Source: Deltaproteobacteria bacterium (GTDB lineage: Bacteria; Myxococcota; Kuafuiibacteriia; Kuafuiibacteriales; Kuafuiibacteriaceae). From it: a stretch of DNA of 64,000 nt. The notes under the pieces were generated by a model that did no database searches, was not told the origin of the DNA, and saw nothing but the letters and a program-made list of their open reading frames with translations. The stretch's first letter is position 1; the number at the start of each line of letters is the position of its first letter. Made by a program: the position numbers and the translations under genes. The stretch is from the NCBI GenBank assembly GCA_020632995.1, contig JACKEN010000013.1:119398-183397 (forward strand), read 5' to 3'. Of this stretch, positions 35,860-43,766 are shown piece by piece.

Positions 35860-37503
35860 ATGCGCGCCGCCGAGGCCATGCCGATCTGTCCCAGCTGCCT
35901 GACGTCGTACCCGGACGGGTCGACCACTTGCGAGCACGACGGGGCGGTGCTGGTGCCGGACTCCGCCTTGTCGGTGGACCAGACCCTGCCCACCGGGACC
36001 AAGGTGGGCGAGTACGTGATCGAGACCCAGATCGGGTCGGGCACCTTCGGCGACGTCTACCGCGCCATCCAGCCCCTGATCGGCAAGCAGGTGGCGGTGA
36101 AGGTGCTGTCGAGGAAGTACTCGGCGGATCCGCACGTGGTCTCGCGCTTCATCGCCGAGGCGCGGGCGGTGAACCAGATCCGCAACAAGAACATCATCGA
36201 CATCTTCTCCTTCGGGCAGCTCCCCGACGGCCGCCACTACCACGTGATGGAGCTCCTCGACGGCGAGCCCCTCGACACCTACGTGGCGCGCCGGGGCGGG
36301 CGCCTCGCCCTCGAGGAGCTGCTGCCGATCTTGCGCGGGCTGGCCCGGGCCCTCGACGCGGCCCACGCCGCTGGCATCGCGCACCGCGACCTGAAGCCGG
36401 CCAACGTGTTCCTCGCCCGGGACGAGGACGGCACCCCGTTCCCCAAGCTCCTCGACTTCGGCATCGCCAAGCTCCTCAACGAGGAGATGCCGCGCCAGCA
36501 CCACACCGCCACCGGCGCCGCGGTCGGGACCCCCGACTACATGTCCCCGGAGCAGTGCCAGGGCCCCGACGTCGATCACCGCACCGACATCTACTCGTTC
36601 GGGGTCATGACCTATCAGCTGGTCACCGGGCACCTCCCCTTCAAGGGCGGGAACGTGGTCGAGGTGCTGATGAAGCAGATGACGGCGGAGCCGACCCCGC
36701 CGTCCGCGGTGGGGCCGCACGTCCCGGCCGAGCTCGACGCGCCGATCCTCGCGATGATGGCCAAGGTGCCGGAGGAGCGCCCCGCGAACCTCACCCTGGC
36801 CGTGCAGGGCCTCACCGACGCCGCGATCCTCGCCGGCTTCGACGTGCCGAGCAGCAGCTTCAGCGGCGACATGGATCCGCGCCTGGTGCGCTCCGGCCCC
36901 GGGGTCACGCCGCCCCACGTGACCCCGCTCGAGGGCTCGCCCGCCCTCGCCGCGACGCTCCCGTCCGCGTCGAACGAAGATCTCCGCGCCCCGCCGGTGC
37001 CCGACGCGCCGAAGCGCACGGGCTCGCTCTGGATCGGGATCGCGGTGATGGTGGTGGCGGTGGCCAGCGTGCCCTTCGTCCTCGATCGGATGGGGCAGAG
37101 CAACACCGGCCCGGCCGACGCGGGCGCCGCGCGCACCGCCAAGGCGCCGCCGCCCAAGGCGCCCCCGGCGACGCCCGTCCCGCCGGCGCGAGTGCAGGTC
37201 TTCCTGCCCGGCGCGCCCGCCGACGCGGTGGTGGTGGGGGCGGACGGTGAGCCCCTCGGCCTCGCCCTCGGCGGGGTCTCGCTCCCGCAGGGGGCGGCGC
37301 CGGTGCAGCTCCGCTTGCGCGCGGCGGGCCACGAGGAGCTCGCCCTCACCATCGCGCCCACCGAGACCACCACCGTGGTGGTGGAGATGAAGAAGCTGAA
37401 GCGCCCGACTTCGGCGCGGCGTCCGCCCAAGGACAAGGGCAAGGGTAGGGACGACGACAAGCCCGGCCGTGACGAGCTGGAGGTCCCCGACTTCCTGAAG
37501 TGA
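35860..37503 (+). CDS. Ser/Thr protein kinase with N-terminal zinc ribbon and single membrane helix
   Basis: 547 aa from ATG 35860; ATG 35878 (MPICPSC) is an equally plausible start. A small Cys module CPSC-x10-C-x-H precedes the kinase. Kinase landmarks: IGSGTFGDVYRA, VAVKVL (Lys 81), HRDLKPANV (Asp 177), LLDFGIAKLL (DFG 199-201), GTPDYMSPEQ. A Ser/Pro-rich linker leads to a membrane helix at about 388-406 (WIGIAVMVVAVASVPFVL) and a periplasmic tail with PEGA-like strands ending in a very basic segment (RRPPKDKGKGRDDDK). The kinase is therefore cytoplasmic. The stop overlaps the next start (GTGA), so it is coupled to the TPR/PEGA gene. Confidence 0.92.
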   Translation: MRAAEAMPICPSCLTSYPDGSTTCEHDGAVLVPDSALSVDQTLPTGTKVGEYVIETQIGSGTFGDVYRAIQPLIGKQVAVKVLSRKYSADPHVVSRFIAEARAVNQIRNKNIIDIFSFGQLPDGRHYHVMELLDGEPLDTYVARRGGRLALEELLPILRGLARALDAAHAAGIAHRDLKPANVFLARDEDGTPFPKLLDFGIAKLLNEEMPRQHHTATGAAVGTPDYMSPEQCQGPDVDHRTDIYSFGVMTYQLVTGHLPFKGGNVVEVLMKQMTAEPTPPSAVGPHVPAELDAPILAMMAKVPEERPANLTLAVQGLTDAAILAGFDVPSSSFSGDMDPRLVRSGPGVTPPHVTPLEGSPALAATLPSASNEDLRAPPVPDAPKRTGSLWIGIAVMVVAVASVPFVLDRMGQSNTGPADAGAARTAKAPPPKAPPATPVPPARVQVFLPGAPADAVVVGADGEPLGLALGGVSLPQGAAPVQLRLRAAGHEELALTIAPTETTTVVVEMKKLKRPTSARRPPKDKGKGRDDDKPGRDELEVPDFLK

Positions 37504-38717
37504 GGTCGGCCGTGTACCGTCGAGGGGCCATGGTGGGTGCGAGCACGGTTGTGGTGGCGCTGGTGGTGCTGGCCCAAGCGCCCGAGGCGGCGGACGCGGT
37601 CCAGGAGGCCAAGACCTACTTCCAGGCCGGGCAGCAGGCCTACGAGGCCGGCTACTACCTCGACGCGGCGCGGGCCTTCCAGCGCGCCTACGACCTGGTG
37701 CCCAACCCCGCCATCACCTTCTCGCTCGCCCAGACCTTCCGCCGCCAGTTCTACCTCGATCGGGATCCCTCCCACCTGCGGGCCGCCATCCGCGCCTACC
37801 GGCAGTACCTGCAGGAGGTCCCGCGGGGCGGGCGGCGTGACGACGCGGTGGAGCACCTGGGGGACCTCGAGCAGCAGCGCCTCGCGATGGGGCTGGCCCC
37901 GGTGGAGCCCGAGGTGGCGCGGGTCGAGAACGAGAGCCGCACCCAGCTCATGATCACCAGCCAGACCGCGGGGGCGCGGGCCGGGATCGACGGCGGTGAG
38001 CTCTTGCCGGTGCCGGTGGTGAAGAGCGCCACGGTGGGTGAGCACGCGGTCCGCGTCGAGGCCGACGGCTTCTTCCCCCAGGACGTCACCGCGGTCGCGA
38101 TCGAGGGGCGCCTGGTGGTGTCGCAGGTCGACCTGCAGCCGATGCCGGCGCAGGTCGCGTTGCGCGCGCCGAACGGAGCCCAGGTGACGGTGGACGGACG
38201 CCCGGTCGGCACCGCGCCCTTCTCGCGGCCCCTGGAGCTGCCGGCGGGGCGTCACTACCTCAGCGCGAGCCAGTCCGGACGCCAGACCTTCAACAAGGAG
38301 CTGGAGCTGAGCCGGGGCCAGCTGTTCGAGCTCGAGGCGGAGATGGAGACCACCACCCAGCGCGAGGTGAGCTACTACTTCCTCGGCGCGGGCGGGGTGC
38401 TCCTGGTGGGCACCGCGGCGGTGGTGACGGTGGCGCTGCTCAGCGAGGGGCAGGCCCGGCTGATCTTGAGGAAGCGCGACGTGGACGAGCAGAACCTCAC
38501 CCCCACCGAGCTCGACGACTACATCCGGGCCCGCGACCGGCGGAACGACCTCCTCACCGCGTCCACCGCCAGCCTGGTGGGCGGGCTCCTGGTGAGCGGG
38601 ATCGGGGCGGCGCTGTACTTGCTCGACGCGAGCGAGCCGGTCTACCAGCCGAGCGGGATCTCTCCCATGTGGTCGCCCGACGGCCCCACCGGTGTGAGCT
38701 ACACCGGCAGGTTCTGA
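37500..38717 (+). CDS. TPR and PEGA-domain membrane protein, partner of the upstream kinase
   Basis: 405 aa from the GTG at 37500 that overlaps the kinase stop; ATG 37530 is an alternative giving a shorter signal-anchor. A hydrophobic start (VGASTVVVALVVLAQAP) is followed by two TPR-like helices (QAGQQAYEAGYYLDAARAF). PEGA modules follow: TAGARAGIDGGELLPV and GAQVTVDGRPVGTAPF with RHYLSASQSGRQTF. Two hydrophobic segments lie near the end (FLGAGGVLLVGTAAVVTVAL; SLVGGLLVSGIGAALYLL). Likely an envelope protein presenting TPR/PEGA modules in the periplasm and working with the kinase. It ends at the strong inverted repeat at 38726-38763. Confidence 0.8.
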   Translation: MRSAVYRRGAMVGASTVVVALVVLAQAPEAADAVQEAKTYFQAGQQAYEAGYYLDAARAFQRAYDLVPNPAITFSLAQTFRRQFYLDRDPSHLRAAIRAYRQYLQEVPRGGRRDDAVEHLGDLEQQRLAMGLAPVEPEVARVENESRTQLMITSQTAGARAGIDGGELLPVPVVKSATVGEHAVRVEADGFFPQDVTAVAIEGRLVVSQVDLQPMPAQVALRAPNGAQVTVDGRPVGTAPFSRPLELPAGRHYLSASQSGRQTFNKELELSRGQLFELEAEMETTTQREVSYYFLGAGGVLLVGTAAVVTVALLSEGQARLILRKRDVDEQNLTPTELDDYIRARDRRNDLLTASTASLVGGLLVSGIGAALYLLDASEPVYQPSGISPMWSPDGPTGVSYTGRF

Positions 38718-38725
38718 GCGCGGCG

Positions 38726-38763
38726 CTAGTCCCCTGCGTCAGTGATTCCTTGCAGGGGACTAG
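38726..38763. terminator. Bidirectional terminator between convergent genes
   Basis: A perfect 12-bp inverted repeat, CTAGTCCCCTGC (38726-38737) with GCAGGGGACTAG (38752-38763), around a 14-base loop. It lies between the TPR/PEGA gene (plus, ends 38717) and the YkgJ-type gene (minus). The stop codon of the latter (38760-38762) is part of the stem, so the structure can serve both transcripts. No T tract. Confidence 0.65.
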
Positions 38764-39518
38764 TCGATGATGTCCAGGGCGGAGGAGCGGGGCTCGAAGG
38801 GGTCTTCGTCCGGGCCGGTGATCCACGCGCCGAGGCCCAGGTCGTCGAGGGCGCGCCGGGCGTGTGCAAGCAGGACTGCGTCCCGGACCCGCTCGTTGTA
38901 CGCGCTGATCGCGGCTTGGAAGAGGGCCTCGCTCCTGGCCTCGTAGACCGGGTCGCGCTTCTTCACCGGGCACCGGGTGCCCCACACCACCTGGCGGCGC
39001 GCCGCGACCAGGGAGTAGGGGAAGCGCTCGCAGGAGGTCGGCCAGTGCGGATGCAAGGTGCACTTCATGTCGCGGCCGAGGGCCGCGCACACGTTGAGGT
39101 CGCCCACCTGGCGCATCACCGGCAGGGCCCGCCACAGGGTGGAGGCCACCAGCTCCGCCAGGTAGGGGCGCTCCGCCAGCATCCAGCGCGGGAAGTTGGG
39201 CTTGTGCCGGCTCATGAGGTCGGTGCGATCGAGGTCGATGAGCTGGGCGACGTCCTTGAGCCGGAGCGAGACCACGTTCTCGAGCCCCGCGCAGCATACG
39301 TTGGGGCACGCCTCGCAGTCGGGGATCGTGCCCTTGGGGATCGCGTTGGCCACCCGGTGGGGCGCGATGAGGTCGACGTCGAAGCTCGCCCTGAGGGTGA
39401 GCTCCTGCACCATGCGGGGGGAGAGGAGGCGGCGCCAGCGGGAGCGGTGCGCCCCCCACAGCGCCTCCAGCCCCGCCTGCACCGGGCCGGGCGCTGGCGC
39501 GTCGTCTTCGCCGCTCAC
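38760..39518 (-). CDS. YkgJ-family cysteine-cluster protein
   Basis: 252 aa from GTG 39516-39518. The N-terminal cluster CEACPNVCC (C-x2-C-x3-CC) and a later C-x(n)-C segment CAALGRDMKCTLHP followed by SCERFPYSL match the YkgJ/FliB-like family, thought to bind a metal or iron-sulfur cluster. No membrane segment. The biochemical role of the family is not settled; some members relate to flagellin lysine N-methylase, which is not implied here. Divergent from tolC with 83 bp between starts; its stop codon lies in the terminator stem. Confidence 0.8.
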   Translation of the reverse strand: MSGEDDAPAPGPVQAGLEALWGAHRSRWRRLLSPRMVQELTLRASFDVDLIAPHRVANAIPKGTIPDCEACPNVCCAGLENVVSLRLKDVAQLIDLDRTDLMSRHKPNFPRWMLAERPYLAELVASTLWRALPVMRQVGDLNVCAALGRDMKCTLHPHWPTSCERFPYSLVAARRQVVWGTRCPVKKRDPVYEARSEALFQAAISAYNERVRDAVLLAHARRALDDLGLGAWITGPDEDPFEPRSSALDIID

Positions 39519-39601
39519 GGTGCGGATTATAGCCGCGCCGCGTCGCGGTTGGTGTTCGGAGTGAGGTGGCAATCTTGATCGCGGTGCGGCCACACCCCAC
39601 C

Positions 39602-41035
39602 ATGGGTTGGATGCGCGCCGCCTGCAGGCTGCTCGGGGTGCTCTCCATGGTGTTGGCGACGGACGCCCGCGCGGATCCGGGGGGCGAGCGCTTCACCCTG
39701 GAGGCGGCGGTGGAGGAGGCCCTGGGGCAGACCCGGGCCGTGGTGCGGGCCAAGGCCGACGTCCTGATCCTCGACAACCAGAAGACGCGGGCCTGGGCCA
39801 ACGTGTTGCCCACCCTCGACGTGCTCTTCGTGGCGGCGGAGCGCTTCAAGAACCGCCCGATCACCGAGATCCGCTACCCGCTGTTCTGCAACGCGGCTGG
39901 CGTCACCCCCGGCGAGTGCGAGGAGCGGGGCTTCGACTACATCGAGGGGCCCTTCGACGATCGCGCCCAGCTCAACAACTCGAGCGACCCGCGCCTCGAC
40001 GTGGTGATCACCGCGCGCCAGCTCCTGTACGACAGCGGCCGCTCGTGGGAGGCGATCGCCCAGGCCGATGATCGCAAGCGGCGCTACGAGGCGCTGCTCG
40101 AGGCGGTCGAGAACAACGTGCGCCTCGACGTCGTGCGCACGTTCTACGGCCTGGAGTCCGCGATGCGCGCGACCGAGACCTTCGAGTACCGGGTGGCGCT
40201 CGGCGAGGCGCAGCTCGAGCGCGCCCGGAGCCTCATGTCGCAGGGCCGGGGCAAGGCGGCGGACGTCGCCAACGCCGAGCGCAACCTGGCCGAGGACCGG
40301 GTGACCCTCGCCCGCCGCCGCTTCAACGAGTCGCGCCAGCGCCGGGCCCTGAACCTGGTGATGGCCCGCGCCGCCGACGCGCCGATCCGCATCGAGCTCC
40401 CGCACGAGGTGGCCACCGCCACCGCGCCGCTGTCGGCCCTGCGCCTGCCCGCGCCCGAGGACGTGAAGGCGACCGCGCTCGAGCACCGCCCCGACCTGAT
40501 CGTCACCCGGATCCTCCTGGACGAGGTCGCCCACGACGTCACGATGAACGCCGCCCGCTACGGGCCCACCCTCACCCTCGACGCCAACTACCGGCGGGGC
40601 AGCCGCCGGCCGGACCGCGTCTTCGACGATCCCACCACCAACTTCATCGCCACCCTGGGCGTCACGCTGCGTTGGAACCTCTTCGAGGGCTTCCGCACCG
40701 ACGCCCTGGTGGCGGAGTCCGAGCTGGCCCTGGTGAAGGTGCAGGCCGACTACGACGACCTCGAGCGCCGGGTGCTCGCCGAGGGGCTCGATCGGCTGGA
40801 GAACCTGCACATCACCATCCAGGTCTTCGAGCTCGCCCGAGACGCGTACCGCAGCGCGGAGGACGCGGTGCATCTGGTGCGGCGGCTGTTCGAGGAGGGC
40901 AAGAACACCGCGCTGGAGCTGCGTGACGCGGAGCTGAAGTACACCAACGCCCAGCTGGCGCTGATCGATGCGCGGTTGCAGGTGGAGGTGGCGCGGGAGG
41001 AGCTGCGGCGGGCGGTGGGGGCGGAGCTGCTCTAA
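39602..41035 (+). CDS. TolC-family outer-membrane efflux protein
   Basis: 477 aa from ATG 39602, chosen for a signal peptide (AACRLLGVLSMVLATDARA); ATG 39611 also possible. Long alternating amphipathic helices and short strands follow the TolC/OEP pattern with internal duplication: FTLEAAVEEALGQTRAVVRA early, ARYGPTLTLDANYRRGS and LGVTLRWNLFEGF in the second strand pair, and VHLVRRLFEEGKNTALELRD near the end. TolC proteins are trimers that give type I secretion and RND/ABC pumps an outer-membrane exit. No inner-membrane pump or adaptor gene is in the window, so its partner is encoded elsewhere. Confidence 0.9.
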   Translation: MGWMRAACRLLGVLSMVLATDARADPGGERFTLEAAVEEALGQTRAVVRAKADVLILDNQKTRAWANVLPTLDVLFVAAERFKNRPITEIRYPLFCNAAGVTPGECEERGFDYIEGPFDDRAQLNNSSDPRLDVVITARQLLYDSGRSWEAIAQADDRKRRYEALLEAVENNVRLDVVRTFYGLESAMRATETFEYRVALGEAQLERARSLMSQGRGKAADVANAERNLAEDRVTLARRRFNESRQRRALNLVMARAADAPIRIELPHEVATATAPLSALRLPAPEDVKATALEHRPDLIVTRILLDEVAHDVTMNAARYGPTLTLDANYRRGSRRPDRVFDDPTTNFIATLGVTLRWNLFEGFRTDALVAESELALVKVQADYDDLERRVLAEGLDRLENLHITIQVFELARDAYRSAEDAVHLVRRLFEEGKNTALELRDAELKYTNAQLALIDARLQVEVAREELRRAVGAELL

Positions 41036-41059
41036 CTTAGCTTGGCTTTGGCGGGTGCT

Positions 41060-41089
41060 GGAGATCGAGGGCGCGGAGATCGAGGGCGC
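41060..41089. repeat. 15-bp perfect tandem duplication
   Basis: GGAGATCGAGGGCGC occurs twice head to tail (41060-41074, 41075-41089) in the 199-bp gap after tolC. A small inverted repeat CAGCCC-GAA-GGGCTG follows at 41107-41121. Confidence 0.8.
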
Positions 41090-41140
41090 TTCGCTCGATT
41101 GAGCGTCAGCCCGAAGGGCTGTAAGCGAGTGAGGTGCCCC

Positions 41141-41162
41141 GGAGCCCCGCTTGCGGGGCTCC
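41141..41162. terminator. GC-rich hairpin between convergent genes
   Basis: GGAGCCCCGC (41141-41150) and GCGGGGCTCC (41153-41162) are perfectly complementary over 10 bp with almost no loop (so 8-9 pairs in RNA). It lies between tolC (plus) and the PEGA-like gene (minus), so it can terminate both. No T tract. The rest of 41036-41234 holds no gene. Confidence 0.5.
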
Positions 41163-41234
41163 GACAGGGTGCTTCCGGGCCGAGGTCTTCCCTCTCCGGG
41201 GGACCGGCGTTGGGGGACGCTTGGCGTCGAGCCG

Positions 41235-42008
41235 CTACGGGAGGGGGAGCGCGCGGTCCGAGGTGGCGGGGACGGAGTCGCCGTCGTCCTTGGCGGAGCC
41301 CGCGATGTTCGTGGGCTCCTCCGCCTCGACCCGGGCGCAGGCGGGGGAGGGGCGGCCGGCCATGACGGTGAGGGTGCAGGCCTGCCTGCAGGAGGCGCCG
41401 TCGTCGTCGCCCAGGCAGCGCTCGGTGAGGCGGGCGAGGTGGGCGAGGAAGGTGGCGCTCTCGTCGCGGATCTCGCCCGGGTCGAAGTCCACCAGGAGGC
41501 TCACGATGTCGCGGGCGTGCACCTCGACCCGGTGGTCGATGCACTTGTAGTCGTTGCAGAAGGTGAGCTTGTGGGTGCCGGCGGGGACCTTGCGGAGCAC
41601 GAGGGGTTCGTCGCCCTTGATGTGCTTGTGCAGCCCGAGGCTCGGGGCGGAGATGATGGCGTCGACGGGGAGGGTTTGGAGGATGAGGGTGCTCTCGCCG
41701 GCCTTGTCACCCTCGGGGCGCCACGGGGCGAGGTGGTGCACGGTGACCTGGCCCGGCTCGACCGTTATCAGCGCGTGCTGGGCCTGGGCGCCCTGCCTGC
41801 GCGCCACCAGGCTGTGTATCCCCGGGGCGACGTCGCGGAAGGTGACCCCGTGGAGGTCTTCGGCCACCGCCTGCGCGCCGTCGAGGAGGATCTCGACTCC
41901 GGCGTCGGCCTTCACCTGCACGAAGCCGGAGGGGGCTTGGGGCGCGGCGTCGCCGGTGCCCATCAAGGCCAACGCTGCCGTGAACAGCGTGAGCGCCCCC
42001 CCACCCAT
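41235..42008 (-). CDS. Secreted PEGA-like protein, function unknown
   Basis: 257 aa from ATG 42006-42008 (GTG one codon earlier possible). Signal peptide GALTLFTAALALMGTGDAA. Two PEGA-like beta modules are visible: VKADAGVEILLDGAQAVAED with DVAPGIHSLVARRQG, and LPVDAIISAPSLGLHKHIKG with KVPAGTHKLTFCNDYKC. The C-terminal part has paired cysteines (CLGDDDGASC, CTLTVMAGRPSPAC), suggesting disulfides in the periplasm. No membrane helix. It precedes the TPR and kinase genes' 3' side but is read last on that strand; cotranscription with them is possible (79-bp gap). Confidence 0.7.
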   Translation of the reverse strand: MGGGALTLFTAALALMGTGDAAPQAPSGFVQVKADAGVEILLDGAQAVAEDLHGVTFRDVAPGIHSLVARRQGAQAQHALITVEPGQVTVHHLAPWRPEGDKAGESTLILQTLPVDAIISAPSLGLHKHIKGDEPLVLRKVPAGTHKLTFCNDYKCIDHRVEVHARDIVSLLVDFDPGEIRDESATFLAHLARLTERCLGDDDGASCRQACTLTVMAGRPSPACARVEAEEPTNIAGSAKDDGDSVPATSDRALPLP

Positions 42009-42087
42009 CACGACAAGGGTAGTCGGCCCGTCTCATCCGGATCAAGCGAGCGCGATCACGTCGTGTGCCAGGAGGAATCAGGGCCGC

Positions 42088-43716
42088 TCACGGCTTGCGG
42101 CGCTGGAGCTCCTCCAGCAGGTCGGTGACCAGCCGCCCCCGGGCGGGGCGGGCCGCCTCGGTCGGCCCGTGCGCCCAGTCGTCGGCGCGCGGTGCGCGCC
42201 CCGGGCCGGCGCCCCAGGCCTCGAACCGGGCCAGATCGGTGGCGGTGACGTCGTCGTCCTCGTCCAGCTCCGCCCGCAGCGCCTCGAGCTCGGCGCTCTT
42301 CACCGCGTCCATCGGGAAGGTGCTCTCCTCCGGGGCCTCTGGCGCCTCGCGAGGGACGTCCCGCACCGGGTCGAAGAAGGGGTCCCGGTGCTTGGCCCCG
42401 CCCCCTCGAGCCTCGGGCTGGGCGAAGGGGTTGGAGCCGGCCTGGGTAGCGCCGGCTGGGGTGTGGGTGTCGAAGACGTCCGACAGCTCCCGGGTCACGT
42501 CCAGGACGTCGACCTCGTGGATGACCTCGGTCGCGCGGGCGGTCTGGCGCTCGCCCGCGGTCGGCTCGGCCCAGGATCCGAACTCGACCTCGGCCACCTC
42601 GGCCATCGAGTCCTGATCCGAGTCCAACAGGTCCTCGAGGCGCCGCTCCAGGCTCTCCGCCTCCGAGATCCGCCCGCCTTTGCGCAGCACCCGGGCGGCC
42701 AGGGCGAGGGCGCCGCGGTGGGCGGGGTCGGTCTTCAGGATCAGCAGGACCACCCGGTCCCGCTCCGACTCCAGCCCGTGGCGGTCGTACACCTCGGCCA
42801 GCTCGATCCACAGCCGGCACGCCTCGCCGACGAGGCCGAAGGCGGCGCAGGCGTGGGCGGAGACCTCGAGCACCCGCGGCTCGTGCGGGAGCGCGGCCAA
42901 CAGGGCCTTGATCTCCTCCAGCGCCACCCCCCGCTGCCCCAGCCGGGTGCGGGCCTTCAGCAGCTCGAGGCGGGCGGGCAGGATCTTGTCGCGGGCGTCC
43001 ATCGCCACGAGGGCAGACAGGAGCGCCTCCAGCACCTCCACCTCCTCCGGGAACTTCTCGTAGAAGGGCACCAGCGCGGCGAGGGCCTCCCGGGCCCGGC
43101 CGTAGCGCAACAGGAGCTGCGAGACCTGCACCCCCACCGCGGGCTTGTCCGGCGCCAGCTCCGCCACGCGCATCAGCCGGGGGGTGAAGTCGTAGCCGCG
43201 CTTCGCAAGGTGGCTTGCGAGCTCCTTCCACCGGGCGATCGCCTCGGTGGTGCGGCCGACCTCGGCCAGGGTCACCGCCAGGTCGACCTGGGGGTCGAGC
43301 TCATGGGGCACGAGGCTCACCAGCTCCTCCAGCGCCCAAAGCCGCCGACGGTCCCCTGCCGCGGTGGCCGCCTTCACCAGGTTTCGCAGGATGACCTGCA
43401 GCGGTCGATCCTTGCCCAGGCGCTTGAGCACCTCGGCCAGGCGGAACAGGACCTCGGGCTCGTTGGGGCTGACCTGGTTGGCCGCCTCGAGCATGCGCGC
43501 CGCCCCCAAGAGGTCGCGGCCCTTGAGGAAGAGGGTGGCGGCCCGGTGGAAGTGGTGGAAGGCCCGCTCCTGGTTGCCGGAGAGGCGGTAGGCCTCGGCC
43601 ACCCGGCCTCGGAGCTCGGCGCGGTCGGGGTCGCGGGAGAGCAGCTCGCGGAAGCGATCGATCGCCTCCGGGTAGCGACCTTGCCGGAGCAGGTCCTCTG
43701 CGTGCTCGAGGTCCAT
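42088..43716 (-). CDS. TPR protein with acidic C terminus
   Basis: 542 aa from ATG 43714-43716. No signal peptide. Residues 1-350 are TPR helices (AEDLLRQGRYPEAIDRFREL, ARMLEAANQVSPNEPEVLFR, LLRYGRAREALAALVPFYEK). After about 370 the chain is acidic and Pro/Ala-rich without repeats, with a Leu-rich helix at the end (GRLVTDLLEELQRRK). Likely a cytoplasmic scaffold. The start lies 50 bp downstream of the kinase gene's stop, same strand, so the two probably form one operon and the protein could be a kinase partner or substrate. Confidence 0.82.
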   Translation of the reverse strand: MDLEHAEDLLRQGRYPEAIDRFRELLSRDPDRAELRGRVAEAYRLSGNQERAFHHFHRAATLFLKGRDLLGAARMLEAANQVSPNEPEVLFRLAEVLKRLGKDRPLQVILRNLVKAATAAGDRRRLWALEELVSLVPHELDPQVDLAVTLAEVGRTTEAIARWKELASHLAKRGYDFTPRLMRVAELAPDKPAVGVQVSQLLLRYGRAREALAALVPFYEKFPEEVEVLEALLSALVAMDARDKILPARLELLKARTRLGQRGVALEEIKALLAALPHEPRVLEVSAHACAAFGLVGEACRLWIELAEVYDRHGLESERDRVVLLILKTDPAHRGALALAARVLRKGGRISEAESLERRLEDLLDSDQDSMAEVAEVEFGSWAEPTAGERQTARATEVIHEVDVLDVTRELSDVFDTHTPAGATQAGSNPFAQPEARGGGAKHRDPFFDPVRDVPREAPEAPEESTFPMDAVKSAELEALRAELDEDDDVTATDLARFEAWGAGPGRAPRADDWAHGPTEAARPARGRLVTDLLEELQRRKP

Positions 43717-43766
43717 CGTGCCCCCCGCACAGTACCAGCGTCCCGGATCGGGATCGACCGGGTCGG

